This document shows positions 23,732 through 36,500 of a stretch of 64,000 bases of DNA, piece after piece. The position numbers and the translations under genes are program-made. The DNA is taken from contig CM076154.1 of assembly GCA_038025085.1 (NCBI GenBank), forward strand, positions 32,356,501 to 32,420,500, written 5' to 3'. The notes beneath the pieces are model-generated. The model was given only the letters and a program-made list of their open reading frames with translations, was not told the origin of the DNA and made no database searches. Positions within the stretch are counted from its first letter, which is position 1, and each line of letters opens with the position of its first letter. The stretch is from Tetragonia tetragonoides (taxonomy: Eukaryota; Streptophyta; Magnoliopsida; Caryophyllales; Aizoaceae).

Positions 23732-25656
23732 ATGGAAAGGTATTTCCATAGGAAAGCTCCTTCGCCGGAGCACACAATTCATACGGAAGAAAGTGCTTGT
23801 GGAGAGGACGTCTACAGAATCAGAGAATCTTCCAATGTGCAACCAGAGCCAGATAAGATGGACCACACAACCCGTGTAAGTGAATTTGTTCATTGTATAC
23901 GATTCATTTTGCGACAGGGTTGGCTTTTGTACGGCCTTGAATTCGAATCAATGAGAAGGGAAGGATATTTCGTTGCACTTGTTGAGCTGTTTGATTCAAG
24001 TAGGCATCCAAATGGTGTAGTGGAGCGAACTGATGATGATTTTGTGCCACCGCCATGTGCCACCGCCATGTGCCACCGCCATGTGCTGCCTACCAAGAGT
24101 CTCTTGTGTATAGTGCTGCAAGAGAAACGATCAAAGCCATAACTAAAGATGTTGGAGAGGATTTTTTCGGAATCCATTATGCTGGATTTTATGATGTCAA
24201 ATGGAATATTCTGATAGCTATTGTTTTGCGTTATGTTGACAAAGAAGGGATTGTGAAAGAGCGCTTTGTTGGCATTTTTGAGGTGAAAAAAATCTCTGCT
24301 TCGTCACTTAAAGAAGTTGTTGACAGTGTGCTATCTGCAAACGGTTTGAGGGCATCGAAAATACGTGGGCAAAGTTATGATGCAGTTGGTAGTTTACTTT
24401 GTGACTTCAATGATCTTAAAGATCTAATCATAGGAGAAAATAAATCAGCATATCACACTCACTGCTCTACTAAACAGCTCCATTCAACACTTGTATCAGC
24501 CGCCAGAGCACCTGTTGATGTTTCTTGTTGTGGAATAGTGATATCTGATATATTGAGGTGGGTTGGAGCCCGTTGTGAGAAGAAAGATGGCCTTGAAAAG
24601 AAAGAGAAAGACGCCGCTAGAATTGTGCAGGTGTTGACAATTAGTGAACTAAGTGCAGAAGAGTTGCTTGACTTTTGTTCTCGGATAGAAAATACACGTT
24701 GGGGAATCAATTATGAAAGGCTTGTGAATTTGGTGGACGTGTTCTTTTCAGTGATTGAAGTGCTTGGCTTCATAGACATTAATGGCATCGATGTCCAAGA
24801 AAGTGTTAAAGCAAGTGTGCTCTTGGGCTCATTGGATACATTCGATTTTGTTTTTAAGTTACTTTTCATGAAATCTGTATTGGGGATCACAAATGAGCTG
24901 TCGCTGGCTTTGGAAAAGAAAGATCTAGATGCTGCTAGGGCTATGGCACTTGTTCAAGTGTGCAAGCAACAGCTACAAATAATGAGGCACAAAGGATGGG
25001 AGTCTTTTCTTGATGAAGTGTCGTCATTTTGCCATAAATATGACATTTCTGTCCCAAAAATGGATGAGGCATATTGGTTTCCTAGAGAACCCCCAAGAGT
25101 CACAAATTTACAGCGTTACTGTGATAAATATTTCCATGGGGGAATAGATTCGCAACTCAAAGTGCTGAATAACCTCTTTGATGAACCAACCACTGAGTTG
25201 CTTCCTTGCGCTGCTTGCTTAAATCCGTCTAATTCATTCCACGCGTTTGACAAGCTGAATTTGGTTAGATTGGCTCAGTTCTATCCAGAAGATTTCAGTT
25301 CAGTTGATTGTTTGGCACTCCAACATCAACTCGAGAACTACAGTTTTGATATGCGATCAGATCAGAGGTTTTGTGAGTTGAACACACTTTGTGATCTTTC
25401 ACGAACACTGGTTGAGACAAAGAAACACATCGTCTATCCATTGGTTTACTTGCTTCTGAAGCTAGCGTTGCTTTTGCCGATTACAACTCCTAAGGAGGAA
25501 AGAGTTGTTTCTGCAATGAGACTCATCGAGACCAAATTGAGAGACCAGATATGTGATCCTTTTATGAGCGACTCTCTGGTAACATATATTGAGAGTGATG
25601 CTTTTGCTAGTGTTACAAATGATGCTATCTTACAAAATTATGAAAGTGATGAGTAA
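23732..25656 (+). pseudogene. Unit B hAT-transposase-derived gene with 26-bp frameshifting insertion
   Basis: ATG 23732 opens MERYFHRKAPSPEHT and reads through the positions where units A and C have stops, so it shows the ancestral N terminus (RQGWLLYGLEFES). Two extra copies of a 13-bp word at 24046-24084 shift the frame. From there a second frame is open for about 525 codons to TAA 25656. The DUF4371-like and hAT dimerisation parts are as in unit A, with the catalytic Asp motif again HYAGF, and the C terminus (TNDAILQNYESDE) is complete. Apart from the 26-bp expansion this is the best preserved copy. The lesion is of a kind that slippage could reverse. Whether any protein is made is unknown. 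Confidence 0.75.
24046..24084 (+). repeat. Tandem triplication of a 13-bp coding word
   Basis: GCCACCGCCATGT occurs three times head to tail. Unit C has one copy (GCCACCGGCATGT, near 56391). Two extra copies add 26 bp and break the frame. Confidence 0.9.
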
Positions 25657-26111
25657 AGATCCGTTGTTAACTATAAGGAACGGTATCGTCTTTACTTTTG
25701 TCCATGCTTACTTTTTTCTTTTTTCCTTTTTGATGCATGAAGCACTCACCTTTTGACCTTTTATCCTTAGTTTCAAGCATGTATTATTTCCTCTGTTTCG
25801 TTTATATATATGTTTTTCTCATTAGGTGCTTTCTGTTAACTGTTACAAGTGGTCTATTTGATTCCTTTGAACGTGTTCAAGTACCTAGGTGCTACTTTGC
25901 AAGATGTTCAGCTTAAAGCCATTACACTGTAATCAACTCTTGTAATCAACTCTTGCATTTGTTACCACTTTTTTGTTTCATATTCCACTTTCTTAGTTCT
26001 GTGTCTGCTTGGCAGCCATGGCATTACACCATAAAAGATCCTCTCGGTGGATACTCTGCTTCTCTTTACCTTGCTGCCTGTATAGCATGCTTCCTTTCAA
26101 TGTCTGCTTTG
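25657..26111 (+). other. Unit B 3'UTR-like flank
   Basis: Non-coding. It shares order and wording with 57983-58432 of unit C (for example TGCATGAAGCACTCAC and CAGCCATGGCATTACACC). No gene seen. Confidence 0.5.
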
Positions 26112-26417
26112 ACAGATCAGAGGTTTCGTGGAACACACTTGGTGATCTTTGACGAATGCTAGTTGAGACAATGAAACACATTGTTTATCCATCGGTTTAT
26201 TTCCTTCTGAAGCTTGCATTACTTTTGCCAATTACTGCACCTATGGAGGAAAGAGCTGTTTCAGCAATGAAACTCATTGAGAGCAAATTGAGTAACCAGA
26301 TATGTGATCCATTTATGAGTGAATGCCACGTAACAAATATATATAAAGAGAGATTTTGGTAGTATTACAATTGCTGCTATCATAAAATCTTTTGACAGTG
26401 ACGAATCTGATGATTAG
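26112..26417 (+). pseudogene. Truncated second copy of the hAT-derived gene (C-terminal end)
   Basis: After the junction CTTTGACAGATC the sequence is the last roughly 300 bp of a unit A-like coding region: VETMKHIVYPSVYFLLKLALLLP, MEERAVSAMKLIE, and an ending at GATGATTAG 26417. It matches unit A more closely than unit B, so a unit A-type gene once stood downstream of unit B. A frame break precedes the VET motif, so it is a dead fragment. Confidence 0.7.
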
Positions 26418-28690
26418 TAGCTAATTGTAGAGAAGTCGTCATACTCTCTTCTCACCGTGTTTTTGTATGATGCAGTGGCGTTAATGTTTTATTTGAAGCA
26501 CTTGGCCTCCATCCTTTCTGACACTAGTTTCCAGCTTGTATAACTTCCTCTGCCTTCTTTTATTTACTTATTTATTTTCGTTCATTGTGTGTTTTCTCTT
26601 TCCCTGCTACAAGTGGTACATTCTGGAATCATTATATACTCCTATTTTTTAAGTTGGTGTACCAACACCATGATAAACTTGATTCCAAGTGCAAGCAGCT
26701 AACAATATTAATGACAAGATTGACAGCAGACTTTCTGCTTATGCAAGTTTGGATCTCAAAAAGCTGAGAACATGGTGTGGCTACCGGCTTAGATGGGTTT
26801 AAACTCTTGTGATATGCATAATCTGTTTTCCCAGCCCTTGGTTGTCTTTTCTTCTTCTTTCTCATTCAGATGCTTATAAAGCTGATCAATGCAACACTTG
26901 CTGGATCCCCTCTTTAAAGGTTGGATTAAAGTTAATTCAGATTATTCTACAAATGCCAAACCAGGGCTTGCAGGGTGTTTACTCAGTTGAGCGATTCCTG
27001 GGAGTTTACTCGGTTGATCTGGGAATTATAGAGTCCAACCATGCTGAAATCATGGTGATTTTTCAGGGTGTTTAGATGAAAACTCAGAAATCAGGCTATT
27101 TTCTCACGGTATGTTCTTCCTAATTGAATGGGTGCTTCTTTCTTTCTATCACATGAACTTGTTCATTACCTGTAGCTTTTCATTTGGTAACTAGGATAAT
27201 TATTAGCTATTTTCTTTCCATAATCTTTTTATTACCATAGGCTTTGAAGCCTGCTAGAAGAATTAACTCACAAATCGGTATAGTTGTCTAAGCAGTTGTC
27301 GAGTTCTTTACTGCAAATTAATGGAGACTATGTCAATCTGACATTTATCCCCAATCCCACTTTTAATGGTTACTGGAATGAATAGTAAATTCCGGAACAC
27401 TTAGGGGGCGTTTGGTTCATGTAGGAGAGAGGGAAAGGAATCAATATAGGAAAATAGGGGTAAAGGAAAGGAATGACAAGAATTTCCTACTTGGTTGCAG
27501 ATCTCTCATTTGGTAACTATGATAAATAGAATGCTCATCCAGCACCATTTATACTTTCATAATCGTGGGGCAAGAAGCTCATTTCTATATAAGATAGATG
27601 CTTCTTTTAAGAACATGACACACCAAACTTTGTAAGAGCTTTTTCTGGTATGTTTGTAATGTGGTTTAGCTGTTGGATTTTCATAATAGATGGTTGATGC
27701 TTCTCATGCCACTGAGTTTGCTTCCTTGCTCTTATGTTGTGAATTTTGTCTCTTGCCTCCTCGAGTGTTTTCCCGATTTCTGTTGAGTTAGTTTATCACT
27801 AGCCAACTACATCACATTTCTGCAACCCTCAGTTTTGTGGTAATTACCTGACAGCCAATGATCAGATGATCGACAATGCGAGAAGAACCCTTGTTCTTAT
27901 TCTCCCTCATTCTTGAAGGACTCTTCCTCATTCCAGCAAAGGTGAAGCAAGGTACCAGTTCGAAAGCAGTCATAGCATGACCCCAACTTTTTTCTACTCC
28001 ATTGTTGGTTTCTTGTCTGAATGCTTTCTGTGACTAAAATTGTACCATGGGTCTGAAATTCTAAGAGTCCCAAAAGCTTCCAATCTATCCTCTATGGATT
28101 CACCTTGAGAATTTTGTAGAAGAAAATTGTGGGCAAACTTAATCTATTTTATACCCGTTTTATTTATATTTGTTCATCTGTTTTTTTTTTTTTGTTTTTT
28201 TTTTTATTTATTATAAATTTGGATTTTAATATTGCAGTAGCTAATTTCCATTCCAATTCCTAATATTTAGAAATCGGTAGATTCAATTCCCATTCCGAAT
28301 AATGCAATTAATATAGTTTGCACCGCAACAATTAATATAGGACACATAGGTATTTGTAAAAGAAAAATTCAGAAAAAAATAAAATAAAAAATTATCTCCT
28401 ATTGTAAGTGCTTATGTGCCCTATTTTGATTGGGGGATGCAAATTGTAGCCTCTAGCTAAGGCAGTAAGGCTGCACATAGCATCCAATAATACACATACA
28501 ACTTGGATATCAATTTACAATAACATCAAGTCTTTTATGATACCAACTCATAGAAAAATCAATTTAGTACTTAAAAATATAGGGATCACTTATCATGAGC
28601 AGTAACTAGCAAAAAAAAATGACAATCATCTTACCGAAAAGTTACGATAAGACAGTCACTTACAACTTTTTGTGTTACAATGATTGGTAT
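26418..28690. other. Unit B 3' flank, then intergenic
   Basis: 26418-27380 matches the unit A and C 3' flanks. At 27405-27423 the words TTAGGGGGCGTTTGGTTCA look like the end of a PIF/Harbinger-type MITE, but I could not find its partner end. 27500-28690 is AT-rich with a T run at 28182-28204 and no gene. Confidence 0.4.
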
Positions 28691-28698
28691 TGGAGTAC

Positions 28699-28704
28699 TA
28701 TAAT
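28699..28704 (+). promoter_or_regulatory. Probable TATA box of P450 copy 2
   Basis: TATAAT in the same GGAGTAC...AATGATA context as upstream of copy 1, about 90 bp before the ATG. Confidence 0.45.
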
Positions 28705-28790
28705 AATGATAGAAGGCACAGAGATGTACTCTCTAGTCTCTACAAACAAATTGGAGAACGAGAGATAGAGAGGGAGCTATAGAGAAAAAA

Positions 28791-29519
28791 ATGGATTTGT
28801 TGAGCTCTCTGCAATGGGTATTGCCATTGTTAATTACAGTTATTCTTGTAATATTATCAATTGCAAGGGCCAAATCATGTCCCAAACACAAACACAAACA
28901 CAAACACAAACACTTACCCCCTGGACCCTTCCCTTTGCCTATACTCGGCAATATCTTCAAATTTTTGTCAAACACTAGCACACCTCACAAGTGTTAGGAT
29001 TTATGGCCCAATCATGACCCTGAAGCTTGGCTCAATGACCACCATTGTCATCTCCTCTTCCACTCTAGCCAAAGAAACCCTCCAAGAAAACCATGCTGCG
29101 TTCTCAACCCCCTACATGCTCGATGTTTTTGGATCCCACCAGCACAATGAATTCTCTGTCGCATTCTTATCAGTCTTATCCTCGCGGTGTATATTCCTGA
29201 GGAGACTTTACAGAAACCGACTATTCGGTGACGACATGCTCGACACTATGCAATCTTGACGATATCAAAAGCTGGCGGAGTTCATCAGCTACCTAAGAGA
29301 TCAGCGTTCACAAGATGGTAGCGTAGTAGCTGTTAATGTTGGACAAGCAGTTCGTGATGCTACCTTCAATGTCATGTCTTACATGACTTTCTCCATGGAT
29401 TTATCTACTGGTTATAAGATGAGAGAGATGAAGGAATTGATTGAAAATATCATCAAACAGGTAGGGAGGCCTCAACAGGTAGGGATTTTTTCCCATTTCT
29501 GAAAATGGTTGATCCACAA
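28791..29519 (+). pseudogene. CYP76-like P450 copy 2, truncated
   Basis: Starts MDLLSSLQWVLPL with the same anchor as copy 1. Lesions: a CAAACA expansion (28883-28913) inserting a KH repeat before LPPGP; a deletion of about 14 bp after 28990 that removes the LLAELS segment and shifts the frame; Cys in place of the Trp of SSRW; TGA 29257-29259 where copy 1 has CGA; and a further shift near 29475. Homology to copy 1 stops abruptly after GATCCACAA at 29519, so the later part of exon 1 and exon 2 are absent. The 4 bp missing from copy 1 are present here, which is how that deletion can be seen. Confidence 0.85.
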
Positions 29520-29824
29520 CCGCCCTGCTAGGCCCTCTTGATTAGCCTAATAGGGCGCTCCTTTGAGGGTCGTCCTACTTGTTTTAGCTCAAAAGAGGCA
29601 GCCAAGTCGCCCTCTTTGATAAAAATCAAACGAGGCGAAGATAGTCGCCTTCTTTGTTTCAAATCAAACAAGACGGGCACAAACCAATGAGGCATATACA
29701 CTCGCCTTCTTTGGTATTTTTTAAAAATGAAAATAAAATTAAAAATATTACTTCATTCAAATATAGTTTATATACCAAAATCTATAAAAGTATTTCAAAT
29801 CTGTTTTATACACCAAATCTATAA
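29520..29824. other. Unidentified sequence abutting P450 copy 2
   Basis: Contains three spaced copies of TCGCCYTCTTTG and partly inverted CGCC/GGCG words (29520-29720), then an AT-rich stretch. It looks like a transposon edge, but no family is recognised and no gene is seen. Confidence 0.3.
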
Positions 29825-29870
29825 AATCCATTACTAACAACAATCTCTAAACTAACAAAAAGTATGCCCT

Positions 29871-32619
29871 AGATTCTTGGAGATTGTTCAACATCACTTG
29901 GCAGAGTATGTTCATGTGTGCAATATGTATCAGGTGGTTAAGAAATTGAAGAACTTGAAGCATAGCCTGAAAGAATTGCATTTGAGTAGGTACAGTCATA
30001 TGGAGAGCAGAGTTAGGGATTGTAATAAACAGATGGTTAAGGTTCAGAAAGCACTTCAGCATGATCCTTTAAACCCTTTGCTTATAACTCAGGAGAAACA
30101 GGCTGTGAAGGAGTATCTGTTATTAAGGAAAGCTGAGTTTACTTCCTTGAAGCAGCGAGCAAAAATTTTTGATATCAAGATGGGTGATGAGAATTGTAAG
30201 TATTTCCATGCAAAAGTGAAGGAGAGGAGAGCTCAATCACTTATCAGCAGCCTGAAGGATATCCATGGGGTTATTCAGAGGGAGGATGAAAAAATTTGTG
30301 GGGCGTTTGTGCAGTTTTATCAACATCTGTTGGGGCAGGACAATTCTGACACTGTGACAGCTTTGGATATACCTCTCTCCTCCTTGAGGGACCCAAGGTT
30401 GACAGTCCGATGGGGAGTGAACTGATTAGGCCTGTAACCCATGAGGATGTCAGGAAAGATTTGTTTTCTATCCCAGATGACAAGAGCCCGGGTCCTGACG
30501 GGTACTCTGCTAAGTTCTTCAAGGCTAGCTGGTCCATCATTGGGGCTGATATTTGCAAAGCAGTTGAGGATTTCTTCCTTAATGGAAAATTGCCCAGACA
30601 GCTGAATGCAACAATCATTTCATTGATTCCCAAGAAGGATGTGCCTGAATCTGTATGTGACTTCCGCCCTATTTCTTGTTGTAATGTCCTTTACAAGACT
30701 AGAACAAAAATTCTCACCTCACGGTTGAAAGAGGTCATGCAACATGTTGTTGGGGAGGAACAAAATGCGTTTGTGAGTGGGCGTAATATTTGTGAGAATA
30801 TCTTTATGGTTCATGAATTAGTAAAACATTATGATAGAAGGGGAGTTTCTCCTAGGACAATGATAAAAGTTGACATCAAAAAGGCATATGATTCCCTGGA
30901 TTGGAAATTTTTGAGGGCAACTTTGATGTACTTGGGGTTTCCTAAGAAGTTTATAGAGTGGGTGATGATTTGTGTGCAGACCCCTAGTTTCTCTATTAAC
31001 TTTCAAGGGGCGCCAGTTGGTTTCTTCCAGGGGAAGAGAGGAGTGAGACAAGGTGATCCCATGTCACCTTGTCTCTTTGTCTTGTGTATGGAGATCCTGT
31101 CAAGGATGCTCAGATTGGCTACTAAACAGAAATGCTTTAGTTATCACCCCAGATGCAGCAGAACTGGGATGAATCATATGGTGTTTGCTGACGACCTCCT
31201 TATGTTTTGTAGAGTAGATGTCCCTTCTATTACCATTATGAACTCCTGCATTCGGCAATTTACTACCATGTCTGGGCTGCAACCAAACATACAGAAGACT
31301 TGCATTTACCTTGGGGGGTGCAGACCCATGTGAGAGAACAGATCCTCACTGCTACTCAATTCACTGATGGTTTGTTCCCTTTCCACTATTTGGGGGTCCC
31401 TTTGAGCACTAAAAGGGTTTCAGTGGCATTGTGTCAACCTATGATAGACAAGATCCAAGCTAAGCTTCATAACTGGGCTAACCGTTTTCTCAGCTATGCA
31501 GGCAAAGCTCAGCTGTTAAATTCAGTTATTTTTGGTATAGAATCCTTCTGGTCTTCTGCTTTTTTCTTACCAAAAACTGTGCTGGACAATATTGAGAGAC
31601 TATGCAGGTGCTTTTTTTGGGGAAAAGCCAATAGTGGTGTAGTTTTCATGAGCTGGAGTTCCCTTTGCAGGCCTCACAGAGAGGGGGGTTTAACATCAAG
31701 GAGATCCTGTCTTGGAACAAAGCATTGCAATTGAAGTGGATCTGGAAATTGTTTGCAGGCCAGGGCTCTCTTTGGGGTGACTGGGCCGAGAGATACTGCC
31801 TGTAGCATAAGCAAATAATGGAGGTGCAAGCCAAGCAGAGTGATTCCTGGATTTGGAAGAGATTACTGAGAGTGCGTGATGAGTTCATTGACCAGTGTGG
31901 ATCAGTGGGGAAAGCTGAGGAACTTTTTGCCAGCTGGGGGAGTGGTAAGTTTCAAGTTAAGGCTGCTTATGACTTCTTCAGGCAGGTGAAACCCTGCTTT
32001 AAGGCCCATAAAATAATCTGGGAAACGTTAGCCTTGCCTAGGCATCGCTTTATATTGCAAATGGCTGCCTGCAACAAGCTCGCCACCATAGATAACCTCA
32101 TGAAGAGAGGCATGATGATCCCTAATAGATGTTGTCTGTGTTTTCCCTGCAGGTCTGGTCTGACATCCTGGGATGGCTTGATATCAAGAGAAGACCCAAG
32201 AGCTTGAAGCACGAACTCAAATGGTTCCAGAAATACGTCAAGGGTAAGCAACATGGCAAGAGAGCTTGTAGAGCTGCTTTGAGTGCCAGAGTCTACTTTC
32301 ACTGGGCTGAAAGAAATCAACTCATCTTTTGTGGGGTACATAGGATACCAGAACAGATTGTAATGCTCATTAAGAGTTGTGTCTATGTCAGACTGTTTGA
32401 TGCCACAGATGATGAACGCACTAGGATAGGTATAGATAAATTCCTTTGAGTTTTCTGTAGCCTAGTTCTGTTGTTTGATTGGGGGTTGGATCTTCATCAG
32501 GAGAGCCTATATAGGTACTCTGGAGATGTAAAAACAGGGCATGTTCTCTTTTTACTCTGAGGGTATCATTCCGATATCCCTTGGGAGATGGAATAATATA
32601 CTTTACCATTTTCCAAAAA
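29871..32619 (+). mobile_element. 5'-truncated L1-type LINE with 17-bp target-site duplication
   Basis: AACAAAAAGTATGCCCT (29854-29870) and AACAAAAAATATGCCCT (32620-32636) bound the insert at 16/17 identity. The body starts inside ORF2, has no endonuclease, and ends in a 3'UTR with a short A-rich tail. It is a typical incompletely reverse-transcribed LINE copy. Confidence 0.75.
29877..32449 (+). pseudogene. LINE ORF2 remnant: reverse transcriptase and zf-RVT-like region
   Basis: Reads in pieces: a pre-RT helical region (29877-30400), the RT with SPGPDGYSAKFF, FRPISCCNVLYK, KVDIKKAYDSLDW, QGDPMSPCLF and the catalytic FADD (about 31185), a connection domain (31300-31690), and a zf-RVT-like part (31818-32449). 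Frame changes fall near 30400, 31310 and 31690. A stop lies near 31803, and a short deletion near 32140 removes the later Cys/His residues of the zinc-binding motif after CCLC. No RNase H domain is present, which sets it apart from the LINE in the P450 intron. Confidence 0.8.
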
Positions 32620-32636
32620 AACAAAAAATATGCCCT

Positions 32637-33541
32637 TCCTAGATACCCTAGCCTCCCTCCTTCCTTTCTCCTCCTTCTCTCTAGAATCCTAACTTTTAGT
32701 AGAACATATTTTCAGGCCAGGAGGGCCAATTTAGGTCATTCCCGGCCTGCGATTGATGATTTTTATCACGTTTTGATTGGGACACCTTAATTAGAATCAT
32801 ATATTAAGCCCACGAGGTAATTAAATGTAATAACCTCATGAGCTTAGGGACAAATGATTGGGACATCATAAACGTATGGGGTCCAAGCCTCAAGATACTT
32901 TAGTACACGTGGCATATAAGGATAGGGCCCATTATCTAGGAAGGACCATAATCCCAAAGCCCATAAATGACCCAGGAGGCTTAACTATAAATACAACACA
33001 TGCATACAAAGTAACTAACTTCTCTCTCATACCACTTATCTTACTCTCACTACCAAGAGCTAACTTAACCTTTGGAGGGGGGATTTCCTCACCCACCCCC
33101 GAGGGTAGCTTGCCTAACCTTGCAGGTGACGTGTACTACCACCCGAAGACGGACCTCCCAGCATTGTACCTAGCAGCCCCCTGAAACACGTTTCATCTTG
33201 ATTTCTAGCTTTTTTCATTTTGAGTTGAATAAATTCTCTCCCTTTGTGTAGTTTTTAGAGATTTTCTTATCTTTCTTTCTATAGAAATTTTTTTCGCCTA
33301 TTGTGCGATTGATTAATAGTAGAAGCAGTATGAATTTGGGGACCGGATATACACATGATCGACGGAATCACATAGAGGTTTGTGGGCAAGCGATTGCGTT
33401 ACTTGTGGTGAAGATCTCCACTTCCGTGAAAGATGAAGATACATCAAAGGAAGCACATGGTTACTATGCATGTTGGGAGTCGCATCTGAGTATTCTAGTA
33501 TATTGGCATGTTAGCGGATTTTTTGTTGTTTCTATTGATTA
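32637..33541 (+). other. Body of the older inserted element
   Basis: 32641-32700 is CCTCC/CTTCC-rich like a leader. 32785-33190 contains CTATAAATAC (32989-32998), then CT-rich and C/G-rich segments resembling an LTR promoter and R region. Two similar TGATTGGGACA words lie at 32776 and 32856. It may be a solo LTR inside an old retro-insert, but a TG...CA pair with a target duplication could not be fixed. No protein-coding gene recognised. Confidence 0.3.
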
Positions 33542-33546
33542 GTATG

Positions 33547-36500
33547 TGTGGGGCCGGATTCTCGGGTTTTTCCTGGATTAGGACCCGGAACCGTCGCGCT
33601 ACCTGCCAGTGGCACGTCCCACGAAAATCGGCCGATTGAAAAGGCCAATTGTCAAGAAATCATCTTAAGATTCTAAGTCGCCACCTTGTTATAGCCCGAA
33701 CAAGGATGGATTTTTACAAAAGAAGAGTCGCCACCTTGTTATGACCCAAACAAGAAAGGGTTTTTACAAAATAAAGGGTTTTATAAACGAGTTTAAAGAA
33801 AATCATTTAAGAAACCCAAAAGTTGACTCCATCGCGATAAGGCACGAAAATTCTTTGACTGGTCTGCGAATCAGAGATCTTGGTTCAGAGTCTAGGTTAG
33901 AAGGTGCGGACGTCTTCGGACCCGTCTCCTCCTCCGTACTGAGTACGGGCTCTTTACTAATACGTTGTATCCCATATGAAAGCTTTGAATTGAATTATGT
34001 AATGCCTTTGAATGATAAAAGAAAAGCACATATATGTACACATTGTCACTTAGCACACAGAAAAATCGGTTTTGAACCAGTGTATTCGTTTATGTACGGC
34101 GGGTTTGGATATTGCAAAATACTGCACTACGTACCATTCATCGTAGGTCTTGAATCTACTCCTGGATCAAAACCCTTACGTAGTTATGACCGGGGGATCC
34201 GGTCAGTAAGACTCCTTGGGTGCCGCTAAGGCGGGTATGGATGTTCTTTCCCGTAAAGAGGGATATGATTGAGAAACTTATGAGATGACTTGCAACTTAG
34301 AGTCGAATTGATCCGAGGAACCCCCTACTCTACTCGAAGAAGTAGAGAAAAGTTCGAATGGGATGATTAGCCCGCTCCTTCGAGGCGTTCAACCCAATAA
34401 TATTTGGTAATATACAGGGATCAACCCAATTCTTAGCTTTTAGTATAAAGATTAGACTTCTCAAAAATATTCGTTCTTTACTGGGGAATAACATTCATTG
34501 GGGGTGGATAAGTGGACGATTTTTATAGAGTATGGGTATGTATTTGTGGGTAATGGCTTGAAAGAGTCTTTTTGATAGGATCCCCCGGGGTGGCCCGGGG
34601 CCAAATAAGAGGGGACGATCAATAATTAGCTTCTATTCGATCATAGGTATTCCACTGGGAAAAATGGTTGTAACTGGGGAAATATGTATTCCACTAGGGA
34701 ATGTGAATTTGTATGAAGGTGGTTTGATGGAATGGTAGGTGGAACACCCATGATCGCGTATAAGCAACTTTCTGATTCTAACCTCGAATTTGGTCCCGGG
34801 CCGGGTTGTATACATAAACGAATACACTGGTTTAAAAAATCGTTTTTGACATAATATATACATCACACAAGTGAGAGAAGTTCTTTTTATTTTATTTTTC
34901 GAGTGTATTATTAAGTGGAAGCATATGAATGCAAATGTAAAAAATGTAATTAAAGAGGCCTCGGATTTTTAGACTAGTCTAAGTCATTTAATGAAAATAA
35001 ACAAAAGGACTGTACAAAAGCCTTAATGTTCTAAACTTAACCAATTGTCTTTCATTTTGACAGAACCTAGCTAGGTTTGATTAATTCATTAAAAATCGAA
35101 AACACATCCGAATGGAGTGATTCCAAAGCCTAGATTGGTTCTTACTGAGTCTTCTATCCAAATAAAAGTTCATCATTTATTGACAAGGTGCTAAACACCG
35201 CAGACTGTTCAGAACGTTATCAATTCTGGACATGTACTCGGTTGGTTAATTTTAGAATTAAATCTAATTCGTTAAAGTTGAATTCTTATTTACATATTGA
35301 AGTAGACACACTAAGGACTTTCTACAAAAATTATCAAAGAAAAACACACTATCCTAAGGGATTAAGGTGAGCCGTTTATTTACAATGTCGAAATCTGAGA
35401 AAATCTTCTAAGGGACAGCACTACTTCGTCTTTTCAAAAATTACTTAAAATTCATTTGGTATCTAAAATGGACGAAATGGGTGTCTGGAGAAAGCTAAGG
35501 CAATACTATTCAATTTACTCATAAATATACTACGCTCAAACCTTAACCCTTTGTTAGTTATTTACAGATCTATGGACGTTGGTCATTTTTAGACACCGAA
35601 ATTTCAAAACTCAATTGTGGATGATTTAACCGTTGGATCGGGATGATTTTTATCTCGTTAGAAATCCTTCTGAACAAGGTTTCCTATGACACTAGTTACA
35701 TCAAATTCCAACCGTTGGATCTTTATAGATTTACAAATGAATTTTGCTCTAAAAACTGTCAACTATACGATTTATTACAAACTTTGTACAAAAATAAATC
35801 CGAGGCCTCTATATGCAAAATGACCTTTTTTATTCAATTTCCATTATAAAAAAATGAAAATGGTGATGAGGAAGAGAGAAACATTCATTGATCAAACAAA
35901 TTTGCCACAAGCAACACTGTTCCTCACCGCAAAAAATCATTCTCTACAAGTTGGATCTAAGTCCCCCATGGAGACGTGTTTGCGTGGGCACTTGAACCCT
36001 TACTTAGGAATTTTGGCCGCTCAAAAAATAGGGTGATACATGCCCACACCTATAAGAGTCCAACCGGTGAAAATGGAATTATTAAGGGGGGATAATAGTG
36101 TTTATTAGCAATTTATATACAAAATGAAATGGTTAGTAAAAACACTTAGAAAAAAAAATAATTGAAGGAGAGAGATAAAAGATTACCCTTGCGTAGATCT
36201 AGAAATCTCAATCTTCAAAATTAAATTAGTTAGCACAAACGCCCTTTAGTTTGCACTAACTAGATAAAAAAAGAAGTTTTAGAAATAGAAGAAGTTTTAG
36301 AAAACCTTCAAAAGTTGAAGCAAGTTGAAAAAGATGATAGGAAAAACTAGAGAGAGAAGTAGAGATTTTAAGAAGTAGAGATGAGGAAGTGGCAAAGGGC
36401 CTCTAGGTTAGATTTAGAGGGGGTATTTATAAGGGGGGGGGGGAAGGATGATTGGTGAACTAGGGTTAGGAAATGAAGGGTTGGATTTGGTGGGAGATGG

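Noticed and set aside
27405..27520. PIF/Harbinger MITE starting GGGGGCGTTTGGTTCA
   Set aside because: Only one end is recognisable; no inverted partner or target duplication was found.
33833..33840. TGACTCC as the outer end of the left LTR
   Set aside because: Homology between LTRs starts here, but the flanking five bases do not match. TGTGGGG at 33547 has the GTATG duplication and a proper terminus.
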